Source: Akkermansia sp.
GTDB taxonomy: Bacteria; Verrucomicrobiota; Verrucomicrobiia; Verrucomicrobiales; Akkermansiaceae
Assembly: GCA_017555465.1 (NCBI GenBank)
Contig: JAFZGH010000070.1
Location: 1 to 11,582 of the forward strand
Length of the DNA: 11,582 nt
Direction of reading: 5' to 3'
A program made the translations under genes and the position numbers. Shown here piece by piece: positions 6,186 through 11,582 of the stretch. The notes below the pieces were generated by a model. That model had not been told where the DNA came from and did not search any database. It saw nothing but the letters and a program-made list of their open reading frames with translations. How positions within the stretch are numbered: the first letter of the stretch is position 1; the number at the start of each line of letters is the position of its first letter.

Positions 6186-7316
6186 ATGCGAAGTCTGCCC
6201 CTCATGCTCCTGTCTCTGGCCCTGGCCCCCCTGGCTATGGCGCAGGAAGATGCTGCAGGGCGTTTTTATGACGACCGTCTGGTGGAGTTCAATGCCTATC
6301 TGGATGCTCGTGCCGCGATGGCTCGTAACGATGCCGAGCGCCGCGCCGTGGCAGCGGAGAGAACGGCCTGCAAGCGACGCATTGAGGCTGCCCGTATGGG
6401 ATATACGGGGCTTTCTCCGGAGGAACAGACCTTCTGGGATTCTCTGCGGACGGAACTGGATGCTGTGTTGAATCTCTGGCAGCATTCTGCAGAAGCGGAG
6501 GAGGGTGAGAAACAGGCTATACGCCAGACGGCACATGCCGCGTTACTGGCTGCTCAGCGTGCTTATGAAGCGCAGATGCGCTTTGCCCTGGCTCAGCTGG
6601 GAATGGCTGCCTGTATTCTGGATGCTGAAACGGTGGCCGAGAGTGCTTCTCATTTCCGAGCTGAGTTGCAGCGTGAGTACCGGCAGGATTTTCAGGCGGT
6701 CATTTATGCTGTGCCCTGGGGACTGGAAGAGCCAGCTGAGGAAGAGGAGGCAAAGGATACTCCCACTCATGAGAGCGCAGAGGCAGAGGAGGGGACTGTT
6801 GATCTGGAGACCGTGGAGGAAAGTACGGCTCTGGAAACGCCCGCTACTCCATTGATGGTGCAGGAACTGGCGCATGAACTTTCACATACCGATGCTGCCC
6901 GTGCGGAATCCGCCGGGCGCGCTGCGGACTTGTGGCTGGGGTATCTGAAACTCTGTGCCCGGCAGGTGGAGCTTTGCTTTGGTTCGGAGCGCGGCGCGTC
7001 GCTGGTGGCGGGGGTACCGTTGCCTGGCGCTGTGGAGATGAGTTATTTCCATGCAGTGCAGGAGCGCTCATGCCGCTTGTTTCATGAGGCAGAACAGGCG
7101 TGGGAGTCTTATGTGGCGGCCATCGTGGCCGCTCACGACCCAGGATGGCAGGCTTCGGAGGGGGCAATGGCGCATACGCCCGTTTCTGCAGAAGCGCAGC
7201 AGATGCGTTTCCCGCTTTATGCTACACATGAGCAATATCTTGCCTTTGTGCTTTCGCCCCATTTGCAGTATGTTGAGCCCGAGCCTCTTCCTGATACCAG
7301 TATAGCGGAAGATTAA
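6186..7316 (+). CDS. Secreted protein of unknown function with acidic linker
   Basis: I do not recognise this 376-residue protein. It begins with a clear Sec signal peptide: MRS, a hydrophobic core LPLMLLSLALAPL, then AMA before Q20 as a likely signal peptidase I site, so the product is periplasmic or extracellular. There is no lipobox. The mature part has two mostly helical, Ala/Glu/Arg-rich regions (about 22-177 and 222-360). They are separated by an acidic low-complexity linker (about 178-218), which contains EEPAEEEEAK and EAEEG. Five cysteines occur at 62, 143, 257, 264 and 296. The second half (WLGYLKLC, then an FGSERG turn, then C296) is faintly like LprI/DUF1311 domains, but too weakly to call. 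The signal peptide fixes the start. It is the only plus-strand gene here, divergent from clpP and convergent with ftsQ, so it is probably transcribed alone. No Shine-Dalgarno is seen. Confidence 0.85.
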   Translation: MRSLPLMLLSLALAPLAMAQEDAAGRFYDDRLVEFNAYLDARAAMARNDAERRAVAAERTACKRRIEAARMGYTGLSPEEQTFWDSLRTELDAVLNLWQHSAEAEEGEKQAIRQTAHAALLAAQRAYEAQMRFALAQLGMAACILDAETVAESASHFRAELQREYRQDFQAVIYAVPWGLEEPAEEEEAKDTPTHESAEAEEGTVDLETVEESTALETPATPLMVQELAHELSHTDAARAESAGRAADLWLGYLKLCARQVELCFGSERGASLVAGVPLPGAVEMSYFHAVQERSCRLFHEAEQAWESYVAAIVAAHDPGWQASEGAMAHTPVSAEAQQMRFPLYATHEQYLAFVLSPHLQYVEPEPLPDTSIAED

Positions 7317-7346
7317 GTCACGACGCGGCAGTCGGCTGCGGTCATT

Positions 7347-7363
7347 GCTCCTTGGGGGCTTTT
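7347..7363 (+). terminator. Weak candidate intrinsic terminator after the secreted-protein gene
   Basis: GCTCC (7347-7351) can pair with GGGGC (7355-7359), one pair being T-G, around a 3-nt loop. TTTT (7360-7363) follows. It lies in the 86-bp convergent gap, 30 bp after the plus-strand stop, where a terminator is expected. The stem is only 5 bp and the T tract is short. I saw no comparable hairpin for the ftsQ side. Confidence 0.28.
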
Positions 7364-7402
7364 CCTTGATAAATTGCAGGGAGCCTGGCTTCTGTGTTTT
7401 CG

Positions 7403-8311
7403 TCAATTCTCCCCTGCGTAAATAACCGTGGGGTTGATGCGCGGAATTACATTGATGCTGCGTGCGTGCCGGTGAGTGGCGCGGCAATGTTCAAGAATCA
7501 TGGCGAGGCGTTCCATCTGCCCCTTGATATCGTACACCTGCATAAGTACTTCAGCCCCGTTCTCCAGTGTAATGATGATTTTCCATTCTTTGGGCCGGAA
7601 TATCTCACGAATGGCCGGAATCTCTACCAGAGAATAATGGTTGGCTGCCGCCACTAACTCCACAATAGGGCGTCTGCGTTCTTCCGAAATTTCCGAGCCT
7701 GATGCAAAGTCCTTTACATCGCCCGGCTGCAGGTACCACACCGGAACGCCCATGAAATTGCGGTGGTATTCCGGCATGACCGGGAACAATTTGCCGCTGG
7801 GGTCCATGAAGAAGCGTACGCGGTTGCCTGTGTCGGTGCCGCTTTCCTGCTCTACGTAGACCACGGGGATGCGCTCATTGATTTCAATGTGCAGCGTATC
7901 CGGCAGCTCTGCGCGGATGTGGGCAGATTCGATGCAGGGATTCTCCTCCAGCTTGCGTTGCATGGCACTGGTATCCAGGGTTGCCATGTTCACAGCACCT
8001 TCGATGCCCAGAATTTTCATGGCCTGCTCTTTGGAAATGAGCTTTTGGCGGGCATCGAAGCTTACTTTTTCCATGCTCAGGCTGTATGCCTTTTCTACTG
8101 CGGCTTTACCCCCCCAGAACAATGCGGCCAGCAGAGGCACGACAATCAGCAGGATGATACTCCAACGGCGCAGTCGCCGCAAACCTCGTCGCAACGCAAC
8201 TATGCTGAAGAGCCGGTCCTTGATGGAAAGCGCCGCTTCCAGCAGCCTCACATTGGCTGAGGCTGCGTGTGATTCCCGGTGGTGGCGTCTGTATTGATTC
8301 CGGCTCTTCAT
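7403..8311 (-). CDS. ftsQ: Cell division protein FtsQ/DivIB
   Basis: FtsQ is a bitopic membrane protein of the divisome that joins early components to FtsB and FtsL and controls septal synthesis. This 302-residue protein has the expected order. A basic cytoplasmic N-terminus (1-49, ending RRGLRRLRRW) is followed by one membrane helix at about 51-67 (IILLIVVPLLAALFWGG). A POTRA domain lies at about 82-150, with the usual pattern SKEQAMKILGI, NPCIESAHIRAELPDTLHIEINER. The beta domain spans about 151-295 and contains the FMDPSGKLFPV strand pair. It comes 25 bp after ddl, the classic dcw order, which strengthens the call because FtsQ sequences diverge a lot. It is the last gene of the cluster here; ftsA and ftsZ do not follow. 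A three-codon ORF overlaps its start (separate entry). No Shine-Dalgarno is seen. Confidence 0.9.
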   Translation of the reverse strand: MKSRNQYRRHHRESHAASANVRLLEAALSIKDRLFSIVALRRGLRRLRRWSIILLIVVPLLAALFWGGKAAVEKAYSLSMEKVSFDARQKLISKEQAMKILGIEGAVNMATLDTSAMQRKLEENPCIESAHIRAELPDTLHIEINERIPVVYVEQESGTDTGNRVRFFMDPSGKLFPVMPEYHRNFMGVPVWYLQPGDVKDFASGSEISEERRRPIVELVAAANHYSLVEIPAIREIFRPKEWKIIITLENGAEVLMQVYDIKGQMERLAMILEHCRATHRHARSINVIPRINPTVIYAGEN

Positions 8312-8319
8312 GCAGGCAT
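8308..8319 (-). other. Three-codon ORF overlapping the ftsQ start
   Basis: On the minus strand ATG-CCT-GCA-TGA ends in an ATGA overlap with the ftsQ start codon (8311-8309). Such an arrangement could pass terminating ribosomes to ftsQ, which has no Shine-Dalgarno. It could equally be chance, since nothing else shows that it is translated. Confidence 0.15.
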
Positions 8320-8336
8320 TGCGGGCGGCGGTGAAA

Positions 8337-9260
8337 TCAGCCTCGGGGCTGGTTCAGAGACACTTCTGCAATGCGGGTGCAGAGCTGGCCATAGCTGATA
8401 CCGGCAGCTGCGGCTGCCTTGGGGAAGAGGGAGGCGCTGGTCATGCCCGGAATCGTGTTGATTTCCAGCACATAGGGCTTGCCGTCGTCAGTCAGCAGCA
8501 CGTCTACGCGGCCATATACTTCCACATTCAGCGCTTTGTAAGCCGCCACGGCGGCAGCCTGGACTGCAGCTGTTTCCTCCGGTGTGATATCGGCCGGGCA
8601 GATGTAGTCGGAGCCTACGCCGCCGTAAAGAGAGGGATATTTGTTGTTCATATCATAGAACCCGCTGCGTGGGCAGATATGGACAACCGGCAGGGCTTCA
8701 CCGTTGAAAATAGCGACTGTGAGCTCCTTGCCCTTGATGTATTCCTCCACCAGAATTTCCTTGCCGTACTTGGCCGCGTCGGCCACGGCGGCGGGAAGCT
8801 CTGCGGCTTCATGCACGATGTGCACGCCTACGGAAGACCCCTCGCAGGGTGGCTTGATGACGCAGGGAACGGGCAGGGTAGGCATTTCGCCGGGGGCGAT
8901 TGTTTCGCTCTGCGGGGTGGGTACATTGCCTGCAATGAAGAATTTCTTGGTCAGAACCTTGTCAAAGCAATTGCGGCTGGTGGCGGAACCCGCGCCGGTG
9001 TAGGGGATACCCAGTTCTTCCAGATATGCCTGCAGGCCGCCGTCCTCGCCATAGGTGCCGTGAATCATGTTGTAGCACAGCTCGGTGCCTGCCGGGATTT
9101 CGGGGCGTTCGGAATCAACGATAACAGGTGTTACTGCGGTGAACCCTTCATTGCGCAGAGCTTCGAGCACGCCATTGCCAGAGGCAAGGGAAACCTCGCG
9201 TTCCGAACCAGGGCCGCCCATCAGCAGGGCAATCTTCGTATCCTTTTTAAGTTCTTTCAT
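8337..9260 (-). CDS. ddl: D-alanine--D-alanine ligase
   Basis: Ddl joins two D-alanines with ATP to give the dipeptide that MurF adds to the peptidoglycan precursor. The 307-residue protein has the usual ATP-grasp length. Visible motifs are GGPGSEREVSL (15-25; E20 matches E. coli DdlB E15), HGTYGEDG (67-74), the ATP-binding KPPCEGSSVGV (136-146), the omega-loop KY pair (207-208), GRVDVL (250-255) and metal-binding EINTIPGMT (266-274). The omega-loop Tyr is what D-Ala-D-Ala ligases carry, so a D-lactate (vancomycin-resistance) type is unlikely. By hand comparison, the stretch between KY and YICP is about four residues longer than in E. coli DdlB. It sits between the murC-murB fusion (17 bp upstream) and ftsQ (25 bp downstream). 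The ATG at 9260 has no Shine-Dalgarno. Confidence 0.96.
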   Translation of the reverse strand: MKELKKDTKIALLMGGPGSEREVSLASGNGVLEALRNEGFTAVTPVIVDSERPEIPAGTELCYNMIHGTYGEDGGLQAYLEELGIPYTGAGSATSRNCFDKVLTKKFFIAGNVPTPQSETIAPGEMPTLPVPCVIKPPCEGSSVGVHIVHEAAELPAAVADAAKYGKEILVEEYIKGKELTVAIFNGEALPVVHICPRSGFYDMNNKYPSLYGGVGSDYICPADITPEETAAVQAAAVAAYKALNVEVYGRVDVLLTDDGKPYVLEINTIPGMTSASLFPKAAAAAGISYGQLCTRIAEVSLNQPRG

Positions 9261-9277
9261 GTGCGGGAGAATGTTGA

Positions 9278-11582
9278 TTAGAATTCAAGTTCGCGGTTGC
9301 CGATGACCTGCACTTCTTCGTGCAGGGTGATGCCTCGTTCCTTCTGCGCGGTGCGCAGCACGTGGTTAATCAGTTCGGTCACATCGGTGGCTTTTGCATC
9401 GCCCTTGTTGATGATGAAATTACCGTGCTTGGTGGAAATCTCTGCACCGCCGATGCTGTAGCCCTTGAGGCCGAGCTCATCAATCAACTTGCCAGCGGGA
9501 ATTTCTGCCGGGTTGCGGAAGGTGCAGCCTGCACTGGGTTCAATCGGCTGGCTGGCCTTGCGGCGGGCGCGGAATTCTTCCATCTTCTGCTCGATATCGG
9601 CCGTGTTGCCGCGTGTGCCGCTGAAGGTGGCCAGCATTACCATGTTGTGCTCAAAGTCCGGGATGCTGCGGTAGCGGGCGGGCTCCATGTCATGCTTGCA
9701 CATGGTGATGATTTCGCCATCTTCATCCAGCGCGGTGGCGGAGACAAAGTTTTCCCACATTTCGCCGCCCATGCTGCCGGCGTTCATGCGCAGGCTGCCG
9801 CCCACGCAACCGGGGATGCCGTCCATCCACTCAAATCCGGCAATGCCGTGCTTTGCTGCAAAGGCTGCCAGTTTCTTGACCTTCACATTGGCGCCGGCCA
9901 GAATCGTGGTGGAATCCATGAGCTCCAGCTTGTCAAAGTCGCCGCCGCAGGGGTGCACCACCGCACCGCGGATGCCGCCGTCGCGCACTACCAGATTGGA
10001 ACCACGGCCCACGACATGCACCGGGATGTTGTGATCCTTGAAATAGTTTACCACTTCCTGCATGCATTCCAGCGTATCCGGCTCCACCCAGAACTGGGCA
10101 ACACCGCCTACACCCAGGGTGGTGTGCTTCTTCATCGGTTCATAAAGTCGGGCAGGGAACTCGCGTCCGCATTCTGCCTGCATCTCGGTGAGTACGCGCA
10201 AATCCTGGGAAATCTTAGCGCCTGCCACGTGCACATTGCCGGCACCCAGGGTCAGGAAGAGATCGCCGGGGCGCAGCTGGTTGCCTACCGTGTAGTGAGC
10301 CATGCTCATATCCGGCAGGAAGGTGGCATCAGCCTCCGGGGCGTGTTCGTGCACGGCGTCTACAATGGTCTGACCGGAAATGCCGGGAATCGGCAGTTCA
10401 CTGGCCGGGTAGACATCTGCTACAAAAAGCTTGTCTACATTCTGAAGAACCCGGCCGAAATCATCGCGCAGCAGCTTGGTGCGTGTGTAGCGGTGCGGCT
10501 GGAAGAAGATGACCAGGCGTTCCGGGTTGAGACTCTGTGCGGTCTGCACGGTGGCTGCAATTTCCGTCGGATGATGACCGTAGTCGTCCACGATGCGGTA
10601 ATCGTAGCTCATGAACTTGGTTTCAAACCGGCGGCGGGCACCAGCGAACGAGGCGAGACCTCGGGCAATGCTGGCGAAATCTGCTCCCATTTCCAGCGCT
10701 GCAGCTGTGGCTGCAAGCGAGTTGAGGACGTTGTGCTTGCCGGGGATGCCGAGCTCCACACGGCCCAGTTTTTCACCCTTGTGGTTGATGGTGTAGAGCG
10801 TGCGGCCGCGCTTCACTGTCACATCAGAAGCGGTGTAATCGGCGTCTTCCCAACCATAGGAAACGCTGTTCGGATACTGGCTGCATACATCTGCCGCGCC
10901 GGCGTCGCTCTTGCAGTAGAAAATCTTGCCGCGGGTCTGGCGGCACAGGGTGTGGAAAACGTCTTTGATGTGATCCAGGTCGCGGTAGAAGTCGAGGTGC
11001 TCTGCCTCCACGTTCAGCACAATGCTGTGCTCCGGCACATAATTGACCAGCGTGCCGTCGGATTCGTCGCCCTCAGCCACGAGGTAATCGCTGTCTGCGT
11101 TCCAGTGAGCATTTGCACCCAGCACGGGGATTTCTGCACCCACATAGTGGCAGGGGCGCAGCCGGGCCTCGCGCAGCAGGTGCGCTGTCAGAGCTGAAGT
11201 GGTGGTCTTGCCGTGTGTGCCGGCAACAACCACGCCCTTCTTGTTGTTCAGTATGGCCGCAAGGCATTCTGCGCGGCGCATGCACATGCTGCCCAGTTTG
11301 CGGGCAGCGGCCAGTGCTACGTTGTCCTCACGAATGGCGCTGGAATAAATGACAATTTCTGCATCAGCCACAGCCTCAGCGGTATGCGGGCAGGCAAACG
11401 CCAGGCCGCTCTGCTGCAGACGCTCGGTTTCCTCACTGGTCACGCGGTCGCAACCGCTCACTCTGTGCCCCATTTCCAGGAGCATGCGTGCAATGCCGCT
11501 CATGCCGGCACCGGCCACACCGATTAGGTGGATACGCACCGGGTTTTCCCGGTCCAAAAGTCGTTTGCGCAACTGGTCAATC
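9278..11582 (-). CDS. murC-murB: Fused MurC (UDP-MurNAc--L-alanine ligase) and MurB (UDP-GlcNAc-enolpyruvate reductase), 5' end open at right edge
   Basis: One frame encodes two steps of UDP-MurNAc-peptide synthesis. Numbering here starts at the TTG at 11572. MurC covers about 12-460: GVAGAGMSG (18-26), P-loop GTHGKTTT (118-125), DYGHHPTE (330-337), FQPHRYTRT (357-365) and LGAGNV (442-447). MurB covers about 467-764: FAD-binding GRGSNLVV (522-529), GIPGCVGGSLRMNAGS (585-600), YR (634-635), SAGCTFRNP (680-688) and HEEVQVIG (751-758; E753 is the likely catalytic Glu). The type II MurB pattern fits. MurB makes UDP-MurNAc and MurC adds L-Ala, so the fusion joins consecutive reactions, though with MurC first. 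The cysteine at 683 stands where MurB usually has its proton-donor Ser. The frame is open to the edge with no ATG; TTG (11572) and GTG (11539) are possible starts, but the true start is probably outside. First visible gene of the dcw block. Confidence 0.95.
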   Translation of the reverse strand, partial: IDQLRKRLLDRENPVRIHLIGVAGAGMSGIARMLLEMGHRVSGCDRVTSEETERLQQSGLAFACPHTAEAVADAEIVIYSSAIREDNVALAAARKLGSMCMRRAECLAAILNNKKGVVVAGTHGKTTTSALTAHLLREARLRPCHYVGAEIPVLGANAHWNADSDYLVAEGDESDGTLVNYVPEHSIVLNVEAEHLDFYRDLDHIKDVFHTLCRQTRGKIFYCKSDAGAADVCSQYPNSVSYGWEDADYTASDVTVKRGRTLYTINHKGEKLGRVELGIPGKHNVLNSLAATAAALEMGADFASIARGLASFAGARRRFETKFMSYDYRIVDDYGHHPTEIAATVQTAQSLNPERLVIFFQPHRYTRTKLLRDDFGRVLQNVDKLFVADVYPASELPIPGISGQTIVDAVHEHAPEADATFLPDMSMAHYTVGNQLRPGDLFLTLGAGNVHVAGAKISQDLRVLTEMQAECGREFPARLYEPMKKHTTLGVGGVAQFWVEPDTLECMQEVVNYFKDHNIPVHVVGRGSNLVVRDGGIRGAVVHPCGGDFDKLELMDSTTILAGANVKVKKLAAFAAKHGIAGFEWMDGIPGCVGGSLRMNAGSMGGEMWENFVSATALDEDGEIITMCKHDMEPARYRSIPDFEHNMVMLATFSGTRGNTADIEQKMEEFRARRKASQPIEPSAGCTFRNPAEIPAGKLIDELGLKGYSIGGAEISTKHGNFIINKGDAKATDVTELINHVLRTAQKERGITLHEEVQVIGNRELEF

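Noticed and set aside
6054..6536. 160-codon minus-strand frame over the clpP/secreted-protein gap
   Set aside because: It would be antisense to the signal peptide region and cover both promoters; composition is not protein-like.
7324..7344. GCAG-TCGG-CTGC hairpin in the convergent gap as terminator
   Set aside because: The stem is 4 bp, the flanking bases do not extend it and no T tract follows on either strand.
8337..9260. VanA/VanB-type D-Ala-D-Lac ligase
   Set aside because: The omega loop has the KY pair of D-Ala-D-Ala ligases, the gene lies in a dcw cluster and no vanH or vanX genes are present.
8310..9281. 323-codon plus-strand open frame opposite ddl
   Set aside because: It mirrors the length of ddl on the other strand, lacks any motif and is explained by third-position G/C preference.
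9320..11197. 625-codon plus-strand open frame opposite the murC-murB fusion
   Set aside because: It lies wholly antisense to a gene with all MurC and MurB motifs; its translation is Gly/Ala/His/Val-rich without domains and reflects codon bias in the real gene.

Overview
The window is a dense bacterial stretch of moderately high G+C. It holds parts of two housekeeping clusters on the minus strand, with one plus-strand gene between them. The likely host is a member of the Verrucomicrobiota, perhaps Akkermansia-like. This is inferred from a fused MurC-MurB protein beside separate Ddl and FtsQ, the lack of Shine-Dalgarno sequences before every visible start, and the style of the proteins. No sequence search was possible, so the assignment is tentative.

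Right block (about 7400-11582, minus strand): murC-murB fusion, ddl, ftsQ. This is the end of a division and cell wall (dcw) cluster: three cytoplasmic steps of peptidoglycan precursor synthesis plus a divisome membrane protein. The cluster stops after ftsQ; ftsA and ftsZ do not follow. The 5' end of the fusion gene probably lies beyond the right edge.

Middle (6186-7316, plus strand): one gene for a secreted protein of unknown function, divergent from clpP and convergent with ftsQ. The 139-bp divergent gap (6047-6185) should hold promoters in both directions. The candidate for the plus-strand gene would give a leaderless or nearly leaderless mRNA.

Left block (1-6046, minus strand): clpP, clpX, tsaD, a protein with a probable winged-helix and degenerate nuclease-like layout, a two-helix membrane protein of DUF3592 type with a Lys/Arg-rich tail, and a NERD nuclease-SF1 helicase cut by the left edge. 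Gaps are 12, 5, 2, 1 and 12 bp, so one operon is likely. The first three genes are core functions (ATP-dependent proteolysis and the tRNA t6A modification). The last three are accessory and are the most likely place for something undescribed. A shared role for them is a hypothesis from co-orientation and tight spacing only.

No RNA genes, insertion sequences, CRISPR arrays or long repeats were seen. Every stretch over 300 bp is coding.
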